Shown here: positions 36,925 through 44,899 of the stretch, piece by piece
How the letters are laid out: every line of letters begins with the position of its first letter
How positions within the stretch are numbered: the first letter of the stretch is position 1
Source: Cryobacterium sp. Y57
GTDB taxonomy: Bacteria > Actinomycetota > Actinomycetes > Actinomycetales > Microbacteriaceae
Length of the DNA: 64,000 bases
Direction: 5' to 3'
NCBI RefSeq assembly: GCF_002929505.1
Contig: NZ_PJJL01000071.1
Location: forward strand, 186,001-250,000
The notes under the pieces: generated by a model
What the model saw: only the letters and a program-made list of their open reading frames with translations
Told to the model about the DNA's origin: nothing
The model's database searches: none
Program-made: the position numbers and the translations under genes

Positions 36925-36938
36925 TCGCTTACCTGCTG

Positions 36939-38156
36939 CTAGCCCTTGACGTAACCGTTGGGGTTCAGCACGTACTTCGTTGCCGCACCGGCGTCGAATG
37001 CGGCGTAGCCACGCGGGGCATCTTCGAGGCTGATCGCCTGGGCGTTGACGGCCTTGGCGATGTGTACCTTGTCGTACAGGATCGCCATCATCAGCTGGCG
37101 GTTGTATTTCATAACCGGACACTGGCCGGTGGTGAATGACAGCGATTTAGCCCAGCCGAGTCCCAAACGAATCGACAGCGAGCCCACCTGGGCGGCCTTT
37201 TCCTTGGCCCCCGGGTCGCCCGTTACGTAGAGGCCCGGAATGCCGAGGGCACCTCCGGCCGCTGTGACCGTCATGAGCGAGTTGAGCACGGTGGCCGGAG
37301 CCTCGTGGTCGGCGTCCTTGCCGTGGCCACGCGCTTCAAAGCCCACCGCGTCGACGCCGGCGTCAACCTCTGGCACGCCGAGGATCTGTTCGATTTGCTC
37401 CCCCGGCTCGCCTTTGCTGAGGTCGATGGTCTCGCAGCCGAAGCTGCGGGCCTGCGCGAGGCGCTCCGCGTTCATGTCACCGACGATGACGACGGCCGCG
37501 CCCAGCAGCTGCGCCGAGACGGCGGCCGCGAGGCCCACCGGGCCGGCTCCGGCGACGTAGACGGTCGATCCGATACCGGCACCAGCGGTGTAGGCCCCGT
37601 GGAATCCGGTTGGGAAGATGTCGGACAGCATGGTGAGGTCCATGATCTTCTCGAGCGCCTGGTCCCGATCGGGAAACTTCAGCAGGTTCCAGTCGGCGTA
37701 GGGAACCAGAACGTACTCGGCCTGGCCTCCCACCCAGCCGCCCATGTCGACGTAACCGTATGCACTACCCGGACGGTCCGGGTTGACGTTGAGACAGATG
37801 CCGGTCTTGCGTTCCTTGCAGTTGCGACAGCGACCGCAGCTGATGTTGAACGGTACCGACACGATGTCGCCCACCTTGATGAATTCGACGTCGGGGCCGG
37901 TTTCGACCACTTCGCCGGTGATTTCGTGCCCTAGCACCAGGTTCGCCGGTGCGGTCGTGCGGCCACGCACCATGTGCTGATCTGAGCCGCAAATATTTGT
38001 GGTCACCGTTCTGAGAATGACGCCGTGCGGCACCTTCCGGCCGATGTTGGCCGGGTTGACACCCGGTCCATCTTTGAGTTCGAACGTGGGATAGTCGATG
38101 TCGATGACCTCGACGACTCCGGCACTTTTGTAGGCAACTGCTCTGTTCCCCGTCAT
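36939..38156 (-). CDS. fdhA: Formaldehyde dehydrogenase, glutathione-independent
   Basis: This 405-residue zinc-dependent medium-chain dehydrogenase oxidises formaldehyde to formate with NAD. Catalytic zinc ligands sit in TNICGSDQHMVRGRTTAPAN with LVLGHEITGEVVETG (Cys near 56, His near 77). The structural zinc site is NISCGRCRNCKERKTGICLN (four Cys, near 105-118). The nucleotide motif is VYVAGAGPVGLAAAVSAQLL. The long insertion (SAYGYVDMGGWVGGQAEYVL, DADHEAPATVLNSLMTVT) separates the Pseudomonas-type FdhA and other formaldehyde dismutase relatives from ordinary alcohol dehydrogenases. GAGGAAGG lies before the ATG. Upstream, the 178-base gap to phoX contains a hairpin. Confidence 0.93.
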   Translation of the reverse strand: MTGNRAVAYKSAGVVEVIDIDYPTFELKDGPGVNPANIGRKVPHGVILRTVTTNICGSDQHMVRGRTTAPANLVLGHEITGEVVETGPDVEFIKVGDIVSVPFNISCGRCRNCKERKTGICLNVNPDRPGSAYGYVDMGGWVGGQAEYVLVPYADWNLLKFPDRDQALEKIMDLTMLSDIFPTGFHGAYTAGAGIGSTVYVAGAGPVGLAAAVSAQLLGAAVVIVGDMNAERLAQARSFGCETIDLSKGEPGEQIEQILGVPEVDAGVDAVGFEARGHGKDADHEAPATVLNSLMTVTAAGGALGIPGLYVTGDPGAKEKAAQVGSLSIRLGLGWAKSLSFTTGQCPVMKYNRQLMMAILYDKVHIAKAVNAQAISLEDAPRGYAAFDAGAATKYVLNPNGYVKG

Positions 38157-38294
38157 GAATTACCTTCCTCGTTTTTCTTCGCGGAGCAGGCCAGACGACC
38201 TTCTCCACACTGGGTGAGCGCTGCCGTTGACTGCAGCCCTTTTACTTCACCACGAATCTCAGAAATTACAATCAGCAAACTCCCAGTTCGTGGC

Positions 38295-38328
38295 CCCCGT
38301 TCTGGTTTAGGAAACGACCAGAACGGGG
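38295..38328 (-). terminator. Intrinsic terminator after the PhoX gene
   Basis: Perfect 12-bp arms CCCCGTTCTGGT (38295-38306) and ACCAGAACGGGG (38317-38328) around a 10-base loop, just past the PhoX stop on the minus strand. No long U-tract follows. Confidence 0.75.
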
Positions 38329-38334
38329 AACGAC

Positions 38335-40440
38335 TCAGGGCTTCCAGACCTGCACGACGGATGGCCGCGGCCCGGCCCACGCGCCAGCGGGAGCGGTCGC
38401 CCCCGGCGCAACATAGTCCGGGAATCGGCTGGCCTGGGCGGCCCAGCTGCCGTCCTCCCCCGGATGCTGCACGGCAACATAAACCATCGACTGCTCCGAG
38501 CGGATGACCGGGCCGCAGGTCTCCGCCTGGCGCGGCACCGCGAGGAACTGTTGCACCCGCCCGCGCTCGGGTCCGGCGAGCGGAACTTTGAACAGTCCGT
38601 CGCAGAATCCGATCGTGCTCGGTGCGCCGTCGGTGGAGATCCACAGGTTGCCCTCGGCATCGAAGGCCACGTTGTCTGGGCAGGATATGGGCGACACCTT
38701 GTCGCTCGGGAAACCGGCGAAGTAGGTGCTCGTGTTGGTCTTCGGGTCGCCGCAGACAAGCAGCAGGTTCCAGTCGAAGGTCACCGAGGTCGCGTCGGAT
38801 CCGGTTTCAGTGATCTCGACGATGTGACCGTCACGGTTGATCGTCCGTGGGTTGGCCTCGGTGGCACCCTCCTTACCGAGCCGGCCGCGATCGCTGTTGT
38901 TGGTGCAGGCGACATAGATCTTGCCGGTCACCGGGCTCGGCTCGACGTCTTCGCAGCGGTCCATTTTGGTCGCGCCGACGGCATCCGCGACCAGGCGGGT
39001 GTTCACGAGCGCATCATCCGTGGTGAAGCCTGCAACCTGGCAGACGCCGTCGATGACGAGGGCCACCCACTGGCCGGTACCGTCGAATTGCCCGTCGGCG
39101 GGCAGCTGGCCGGTGCCGGTGATCTCGGCGGCTGGCGAGTTGCCCGTGAACCGGGCCACGTACAGGGAGCCCCTGGTGAGGAGGGTCTTGTTGTGGGTGC
39201 GCGCCTTCGGGCTCTTCTTCTTGTCGAAGCGGTCGTGGGAGACGAACTTGTAGAGGTAGTCGAAGCGTTCGTCGTCGCCCATGTAGGCGGCGACATGGCC
39301 GGTCTTTCCCACGATCACGTTGGCGCCCTCGTGCTTGAACCGGCCGAGCGCAGTGTGCTTGACCGGGGGCTCGTTCGGTGCTTCCGGGTCGATCTCCACG
39401 ATCCAGCCGAATCGGTTGGGCTCGTTCTCGTTTCCGGCGACGGTGGCATCGAAGCGGTCGTCGATCCGCTCCCAGAGCCGACCGGTGGGGCGGTTGGCCA
39501 GGCCGTAGCGGGCATCAGCTGTGCTGGTGCCGTTGGTGCGGAAGTATCCGTTGAAATTCTCCTCGCCGGAGAGCACCGTGCCCCAGGGCGTGGTGCCACC
39601 GGCGCAGTTGCCGAGGGTGCCGAGCACGGTGCGGCCGGTGGGGTCACCCTTCGTCTTCAGCAGATCACTGCCGGCGGCCGGACCAGTGACGGTGAACGGC
39701 GTACTCGCGGTGATACGCCGGTTGAGGCGGTCACCCACCCGGTAGGTCCAGGGCTGCCCGGCGCGCTTTCGTTCGAGGGCGACCACGGACATACCGTGGG
39801 CCATCATGGCAATGCGACGCTGCTCATCTGCCTCGGCCGGTGTCGTGGCGGGTGCGAACATGATGTTCTCATTGGTGTATTCGTGGTTGGTGACGAGGAT
39901 GCCGTCCCGCCCTTCACGCCCCGGACCCTCGAGGATGTCGAGGTAGTCGTTGTTGTAGCCGAACTGGCGCGCCTGCGCGGCGGCCGTCTGGTGTTCCGGG
40001 TCGAACCGATCAGTGGCGGCGAACAGCGGGTCCCCCCAGCGGATGATGGGGTTCCAGGAGTAGCCGGCTGGCACCGAGAAAGCGTCGACGGCGGCCGGAA
40101 CGGGCGCGATCGGCGTGAATGCGAGGCCACGACTGGCCGGACCGCCGGGTACCGCCAGCGCGGGTACCGACTGGCCCGACCCGAGTACGATCGCCGCGGC
40201 ACCGACGCCTACGCCCACGAGCAGGGAACGGCGGCTCAGTGCAGCGCCGACGATGTCACGAAAGTAGTCGTTCTTGCTCTCGTTGGGCACCGGGTGGAAG
40301 CAGGCATCCGCGCACTTGAGGTGGCAGGTGACCGCGCTGCGCTTGCCGAGCGTGTGCCCCTCCATGGGCAGCAGCGGCAGCAATGGCCGATCACGGTCGG
40401 TTGTGTGTTGGCGGGGGCCGGTGGATTCACGATTCAACAT
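38335..40440 (-). CDS. phoX: PhoX family Tat-exported phosphatase
   Basis: I start at ATG 40440 (MLNRESTGPRQH) because GAGGAG precedes it by seven bases, giving 701 residues. A twin-arginine motif (AALSRRSLLVGVGVGAAAIV) occurs at residues 67-86 after a longer N-terminal region with CHLKCADACFHPVPNES, a Cys-rich stretch common in actinobacterial PhoX-like proteins. The exported beta-propeller contains GTLGNCAGGTTPWGTVLSGE near residue 290, the acidic and Cys-bearing KMDRCEDVEPSPVTGKIYVA, and SCPDNVAFDAEGNLWISTDG. PhoX enzymes are calcium and iron dependent alkaline phosphatases in the periphery. Activity of this subfamily is assumed. No Pho-box was identified. Confidence 0.9.
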   Translation of the reverse strand: MLNRESTGPRQHTTDRDRPLLPLLPMEGHTLGKRSAVTCHLKCADACFHPVPNESKNDYFRDIVGAALSRRSLLVGVGVGAAAIVLGSGQSVPALAVPGGPASRGLAFTPIAPVPAAVDAFSVPAGYSWNPIIRWGDPLFAATDRFDPEHQTAAAQARQFGYNNDYLDILEGPGREGRDGILVTNHEYTNENIMFAPATTPAEADEQRRIAMMAHGMSVVALERKRAGQPWTYRVGDRLNRRITASTPFTVTGPAAGSDLLKTKGDPTGRTVLGTLGNCAGGTTPWGTVLSGEENFNGYFRTNGTSTADARYGLANRPTGRLWERIDDRFDATVAGNENEPNRFGWIVEIDPEAPNEPPVKHTALGRFKHEGANVIVGKTGHVAAYMGDDERFDYLYKFVSHDRFDKKKSPKARTHNKTLLTRGSLYVARFTGNSPAAEITGTGQLPADGQFDGTGQWVALVIDGVCQVAGFTTDDALVNTRLVADAVGATKMDRCEDVEPSPVTGKIYVACTNNSDRGRLGKEGATEANPRTINRDGHIVEITETGSDATSVTFDWNLLLVCGDPKTNTSTYFAGFPSDKVSPISCPDNVAFDAEGNLWISTDGAPSTIGFCDGLFKVPLAGPERGRVQQFLAVPRQAETCGPVIRSEQSMVYVAVQHPGEDGSWAAQASRFPDYVAPGATAPAGAWAGPRPSVVQVWKP

Positions 40441-40573
40441 GCGAGCGCTCCTCATAGTTGGGGTGAGCCCCGAACTGGGGGTGAGTCTACCCTCCCGCCG
40501 CGCGGTGTCTCGAGGGTTAACCGAACATGAACGCTCGGTGTCGCCGGGCACACGGGCTTACAGTCACACAGGC

Positions 40574-41932
40574 CTACAGAACGATGAGGCCGATCACCCA
40601 GACGGCGGCGAAACCGGCGACACCCTGAATTGCCGTGGCCGGGGTGAGCGTGCGGTACGCGGTCGCTACTGGAATACGGCTGAGCTGCGACACCACCCAG
40701 AAGTAGCTGTCGTTGGCGTGCGAGACCACCATGGCGCCGGCTCCGATCGCGAGCACTGAGAGCACCTTGCCCAAGTCAGAATCAAGGCCGAGCGCCGGCA
40801 GCAGGGGCAACAGCAACACCGAGGTGGTCACCATCGCTACCGTAGATGAGCCCTGGGCCGTCTTGAGCGCGGCCGAGATCAGGAACGGCACAGCGAGCCC
40901 GAGCCCGAGGGTCGACAGGGAACTGCCGAGGAAGTCGGTGAGGTCGGAGGCGGCGAGAACGGCTCCGAAGGCAGCACCGGAAGCCGTGATCAGCAGGATG
41001 GGTGCCGAGATGCGAATGCCCTCTGTGACGTGTTCGCCGAATATGTCGAGCTTGCCCTTGCCCCGCAGTAGAAACACAGAGGCGAGCAAGCCGACGGCCA
41101 GGGCGATGACCGGGGTGCCGAGAAAGACGACGGCTATGTACAGGCCGGACTCACCGAACGGTCGGTTGGGAAGCTTGGCGATCGAGGCGATGCAGATCAG
41201 CAGGATCGGCGCGAGAATCGGTAAAAAGGCCATGAACGCGTTGGGCAGTTTGCCGTAGGAGGCACGAATCTTGTCGTAGTCCTGCTCATCTTCTTCCCCG
41301 GCCACTTCCGGCATGAGCTCGATGTTCTTTTTCAGGAACCGGTTCGCCCAGAGCAGCCCGGCCACCGCAGAAACCGCAGCGGCGATCAGGCCGAATCCGA
41401 TGATTAGTCCGAGCTGGTCGATGACGTTGAGATTGCCGGCGGCGGCGAGCGGTCCGGGGGTCGGCGGTACGAACACGTGGGTGGCGTACAGGCCGGTCAT
41501 CAGCGCAATCGTCATCGCCACCAGCGACACCTTGGCGCGGGCGGCGAGCGATTTCTTGAGCGAATTTAGAATGACGAAGCCCGAGTCACAGAACACCGGG
41601 ATCGATACGATGAAGCCGATGACGCTCATGGTGAGGGTCGGGAACCGGGTGCCCAACACCCGAATGAGGGCTTCGGCCATCGCGATGGCGGCGCCGGTGC
41701 GCTCGAGGATCACCCCGATGATGGTGCCGAACAGAATGATCAGACCGATGTTGCCCAGAGTGGCGCCGAAGGCCGTCGTGATGGTCGAGGCGATCGTGTC
41801 GACCGGCAACCCGAATGCGAAACCACCGATTAAGGCGGCGGCGAGCAAGGCGAGAAAGGGATTGATCTTCAGCTTGGTGGTGGCGAAGACGATGGCGGCG
41901 ACAAGAGTCACCAGGATGGCAATGCTCAGCAT
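40574..41932 (-). CDS. GntP family permease (gluconate/glycerate type)
   Basis: The membrane protein proper begins at ATG 41932 (MLSIAILVTLVAAIVFATTK), giving 452 residues; a longer frame to 42154 reads through glycerate kinase sequence. It has about twelve to fourteen spans with GntP motifs: IGGFAFGLPVDTIASTITTA, LGNIGLIILFGTIIGVILER then TGAAIAMAEALIRVLG, IPVFCDSGFVILNSLKKSLA and ALKTAQGSSTVAMVTTS. GntP members take up gluconate, glycerate or related acids by proton symport. Being downstream of glycerate kinase and a CdaR-type regulator, a glycerate or related hydroxy-acid substrate is the best inference. Confidence 0.9.
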   Translation of the reverse strand: MLSIAILVTLVAAIVFATTKLKINPFLALLAAALIGGFAFGLPVDTIASTITTAFGATLGNIGLIILFGTIIGVILERTGAAIAMAEALIRVLGTRFPTLTMSVIGFIVSIPVFCDSGFVILNSLKKSLAARAKVSLVAMTIALMTGLYATHVFVPPTPGPLAAAGNLNVIDQLGLIIGFGLIAAAVSAVAGLLWANRFLKKNIELMPEVAGEEDEQDYDKIRASYGKLPNAFMAFLPILAPILLICIASIAKLPNRPFGESGLYIAVVFLGTPVIALAVGLLASVFLLRGKGKLDIFGEHVTEGIRISAPILLITASGAAFGAVLAASDLTDFLGSSLSTLGLGLAVPFLISAALKTAQGSSTVAMVTTSVLLLPLLPALGLDSDLGKVLSVLAIGAGAMVVSHANDSYFWVVSQLSRIPVATAYRTLTPATAIQGVAGFAAVWVIGLIVL

Positions 41933-41967
41933 TGAGACGATCTTTCTATTTCTGGGTGGAGCGGGAG

Positions 41968-43140
41968 CTAGTGGGACTGAAGAAAGAGGGCAACAGCGTG
42001 TGCTGCCGTCTCGCGCACACGTTCGGCCGCGTGGTCCTGCATGTCGTCGAGGGTCGCCGGTCCCCCGGCGATCGAGAAGGCGGCGGTGACCCCGGATGCT
42101 GCGGTGTCGGCCGCAGGCAGTGACACCCGTCCCGCGATGACGACGACCGGGCATCCTGCCGGGGCCAGACGAGCGACAGCCACGGCTACCTTGCCGCCGA
42201 GGGATTGGGAGTCGAAGCTGCCTTCACCGGTGAGCACGAGGTCGGCGTTGGCGATTTTGTCGGCGAGGCCGACGGCATCCGCTACCAGGGTGGAGCCGGG
42301 AACCAGCTCGGCGTGAAGCAACGGCACCAGAATGGCCGGCATACCGCCGGCTGCTCCCGCACCGGGCCGGTCGGTCATGTCCGTGCCGGTTTCGCCCAGA
42401 ACAATGGCGGCGAGGTGGGCCAGACCGGCGTCAAGCTGGGCAACGTCACTCGGCGCGGCACCCTTTTGCGGGCCGAACACCGCGGCGGCGCCGGTCGGGC
42501 CGCAGAGCGGATTGTTCACGTCGACGGCGACACGCCAGCGCACGGCGCGGGCGTGCGGGTGTAATCCGGCGAGGTCGATCGACTCGATCTGCGCCAGACC
42601 GGCCCCGCCGGGAGCGACGATTTCACCGGCCGCATCAAGGAAGCGTGCGCCGAGCGCGGCGAGCAGGCCGGTTCCACCGTCGGTGCTGGCCGAGCCGCCG
42701 ATGCAGAGCAGAATCTCCTCGACATTTTGGTCGAGCAATTCCCCGGCGAGCAGACCGACGCCGAAGGTGTCGGCGCGCTGGGGCTGGAGTGCGGTATCCG
42801 CTACCAGCGGCAAACCATTGGACTCGGCTGCCTCGATCAGGCCGACCCGGCCATTGGCTGACCGGGCATAGCGGGCCAGTCGGCTGCGGCCAAGCGCATC
42901 GACGGTGGGCATGGCGCGGGGTTCGACGCCCCAGACAGCGGCGATGGCATCGAGGGTCCCCTCACCGCCGTCCGCCATCGGACAGAGCGTGATCTGGGCC
43001 TGCGGCAGACCGAGGGCGATGGCGGCGTCGCGGGCCCCGTCGGCCATGGCGGCGGCGGCGGCGGCGGCACTGAGGCTTCCCTTGAACGAATCCGGCGCGA
43101 TGACTATTGTGAGCGGCTTCACTGCCGGGCGATCGTTCAT
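41968..43140 (-). CDS. Glycerate 2-kinase (GarK/GlxK family)
   Basis: This 390-residue kinase phosphorylates glycerate for entry to glycolysis. Motifs are VIAPDSFKGSLSAAAAAAAM at the N-terminus, LCPMADGGEGTLDAIAAVWG near residue 55, EILLCIGGSASTDGGTGLLA near 150, and LTGEGSFDSQSLGGKVAVAV near 310. These define the GarK/GlxK fold of glycerate kinases. It lies 35 bases before the permease, in an operon that turns external glycerate into phosphoglycerate. The run of alanines near residue 28 is low-complexity but not interrupting. Confidence 0.94.
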   Translation of the reverse strand: MNDRPAVKPLTIVIAPDSFKGSLSAAAAAAAMADGARDAAIALGLPQAQITLCPMADGGEGTLDAIAAVWGVEPRAMPTVDALGRSRLARYARSANGRVGLIEAAESNGLPLVADTALQPQRADTFGVGLLAGELLDQNVEEILLCIGGSASTDGGTGLLAALGARFLDAAGEIVAPGGAGLAQIESIDLAGLHPHARAVRWRVAVDVNNPLCGPTGAAAVFGPQKGAAPSDVAQLDAGLAHLAAIVLGETGTDMTDRPGAGAAGGMPAILVPLLHAELVPGSTLVADAVGLADKIANADLVLTGEGSFDSQSLGGKVAVAVARLAPAGCPVVVIAGRVSLPAADTAASGVTAAFSIAGGPATLDDMQDHAAERVRETAAHAVALFLQSH

Positions 43141-43215
43141 TGATTCAGGCTAGGTCACAATCGCGCACATATTCAGGTGGAGTGAACCCATATTTTTCGT
43201 TGAGTTGCGAGACAA

Positions 43216-44418
43216 TTACTGTGCATCGTACACATAGAGGGCGTCGTCGGCCGCCAGTGCGACCCGCATTGAGACGGCGGAACTGAAATGCCGCATGTTG
43301 AGGGTCGTGAGCACTTCGATGCGGTCGAGTCGCTGCACGACGGTATTGCGGTGCACGCCGAGCGCTCGCGCAGCGCCGGCGATCGACAGTTCGTTACCGA
43401 GAAACACCCGGGCGGTTTCGCGCAGGGTGGCACTGAGCGGGGCGAGTACCGACGCGGCGAGGTCGTCGATCATGGCGTCGGACAAGCCGGCGATCGCAAG
43501 TTCGAGCCCCAGTGAGTCGAGCCGAATCTCGGGGCTGGCCCGCGTGGTGAATGGGACGAGCAGTCCGGGCCGGGCCAGCAGCGTGCCGAGGCGCTCCGCG
43601 TCACCGGTGAGTTGCGGCATCGTCGCGCCGACCTGCCCGGTCAGAAACCACAGGGGCTGCGCGCGGGACTGTTGCAGGCGGTGCCGGAGCAGGGACAGGC
43701 CGATCGCCGTCGACGATCCGCTCAGCACCCAGACGGCGCCGTTGATATCGGCGGCCACCACCCCGGAGAGCTCGCGCAGCTGACGCAGCAGCGACACCGA
43801 CAAGTTCGCGCCGGGCGCTGTGTTGAAAACTCCGGTCAGGTTCCACGGCGGCTGCAGGGGCATGTCAATGCCCCGCAATCCCGCTATCAGACGGCTTTCG
43901 GTGAGTTTGCCCAGCGACAAAGTCGAGAGGATGTCCCGGGTCGCAGATTCTCGCCACGACGCGTTGTCGCGCAGTCGTTCCTGGGTGAGCAGCATGTGAA
44001 CGGTCAGCACGAGCACCTGCGCGACCGGCAGAACCTCTGCGGGGGTTCCGGTGACCCCCACGACCGCGACGACGTAGCCGTCGAGGATCAGCGGAATGTT
44101 CACGCCCGGCCGGGTGCCTTGGTGTTCGTCACCGGGGGCGATGTGTACCGCGTCGCCGCGGAACGCCGCCTCCCGGGCTCCATCGTGCCGGGTGCCGATG
44201 CGGGCGGCGTCCATCGAGCCAATAATCATGCCGGTCGCATCCATGATGTTCACGTTGTGCACCAGGCTCGGCGCAAGTTGTTCGACCAGACGCTGGGCGA
44301 GCTCCCTGGAGATCTGCGCTGCGCCGGGTGAACTGCCGTTCGGTGCAGTGCCGTTCGGTGCAGTGCCGTTCGGTGCAGTGCCGTTCGGTGCAGTTGCGTT
44401 CGGTGTTACTTCGATCAT
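43216..44418 (-). CDS. cdaR: CdaR-type sugar diacid regulator
   Basis: I take ATG 44418 (MIEVTPNATAPNG), giving 400 residues; an ATG at 44475 is an alternative. The N-terminal diacid-recognition domain begins at about residue 34 with ISRELAQRLVEQLAPSLVHN, then NVNIMDATGMIIGSMDAARI and GTRHDGAREAA, the E. coli CdaR pattern. The C-terminal helix-turn-helix lies in IAGAARALGVHRNTVVQRLD (near residue 365). CdaR activates glycerate, galactarate and glucarate genes, fitting the kinase and permease downstream. Before the sensor domain, residues 7-26 are an NATAP/NGTAP repeat from a 15-bp tandem array (listed separately). No good ribosome site is visible at either start. Confidence 0.9.
   Translation of the reverse strand: MIEVTPNATAPNGTAPNGTAPNGTAPNGSSPGAAQISRELAQRLVEQLAPSLVHNVNIMDATGMIIGSMDAARIGTRHDGAREAAFRGDAVHIAPGDEHQGTRPGVNIPLILDGYVVAVVGVTGTPAEVLPVAQVLVLTVHMLLTQERLRDNASWRESATRDILSTLSLGKLTESRLIAGLRGIDMPLQPPWNLTGVFNTAPGANLSVSLLRQLRELSGVVAADINGAVWVLSGSSTAIGLSLLRHRLQQSRAQPLWFLTGQVGATMPQLTGDAERLGTLLARPGLLVPFTTRASPEIRLDSLGLELAIAGLSDAMIDDLAASVLAPLSATLRETARVFLGNELSIAGAARALGVHRNTVVQRLDRIEVLTTLNMRHFSSAVSMRVALAADDALYVYDAQ
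44341..44400. repeat. 15-bp tandem repeat, four copies, inside cdaR
   Basis: CGGTGCAGTGCCGTT repeats at 44341, 44356 and 44371, with a one-base variant at 44386. In the cdaR frame it encodes NGTAP. Length changes would add or drop five residues without a frameshift. Confidence 0.95.
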
Positions 44419-44626
44419 CTGGCCATCGTAGATCGCGAGCGTCAGCTGGGCTGCAGGCAATCGCCCATGGCGCATGTCGGTGGGGTGACATACACTTTTA
44501 CTTAGAAGAGATATTCGATAGTGATTGGTTTCAACGAGATTTTGTTCGAACTCATTGCAGGTTTTTTTAACCATCGCTCATCAGGTTTTTATCATTATCA
44601 CCCGTCACGAGCCCAGGGAGTATACC

Positions 44627-44899
44627 TTGCCCCAAATTATTGATGCACCGGTCGACGTTGAGTTGTCCCCCGACGGCGACCCGCGCGCATTCATCTGGAA
44701 TCGGTTCGAACACACCGTCATCGGACAACCGCAGGCGGTGTTCAAACGTACCCGGTGGTGGGAAGACGAGGGAACCCCTACCCGCATCGACACCGAACTG
44801 TGGCGGCTCGACGCCAGTCGCGGCGGTGAAGAACAGCACCGCTACGACCTGCGCCGCGGCATTGACGGGTCCTGGACTTTAGCATTGGACTGGGGATGA
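44627..44899 (+). CDS. DUF6504 family protein
   Basis: A TTG at 44627 with GGGAG six bases upstream gives 90 residues starting LPQIIDAPVDVELSPDGDPR (initiated as Met). The frame is open to 44525 but the extra residues have no homologous look. The protein is small and charged, with RAFIWNRFEHTVIGQPQAVF, KRTRWWEDEGTPTRIDTELW and YDLRRGIDGSWTLALDWG. DUF6504 proteins are usually encoded next to imuB and dnaE2 in actinobacteria; function is unknown. Here the stop overlaps the dnaE2 start (ATGA), so a role with that polymerase is likely. The upstream region to cdaR is AT-rich. Confidence 0.85.
   Translation: MPQIIDAPVDVELSPDGDPRAFIWNRFEHTVIGQPQAVFKRTRWWEDEGTPTRIDTELWRLDASRGGEEQHRYDLRRGIDGSWTLALDWG

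Noticed and set aside
38464..40530. Long open frame of 688 codons opposite the PhoX gene
   Set aside because: It is an antisense shadow of a high-G+C gene: no homology-like motifs, no ribosome site, and PhoX motifs are clear on the other strand.
44544..44551. GTTCGAAC palindrome upstream of DUF6504-dnaE2 as a possible LexA box
   Set aside because: The actinobacterial SOS box needs two half-sites around a four-base spacer (TCGAAC-N4-GTTCGA). The second half-site is not there.
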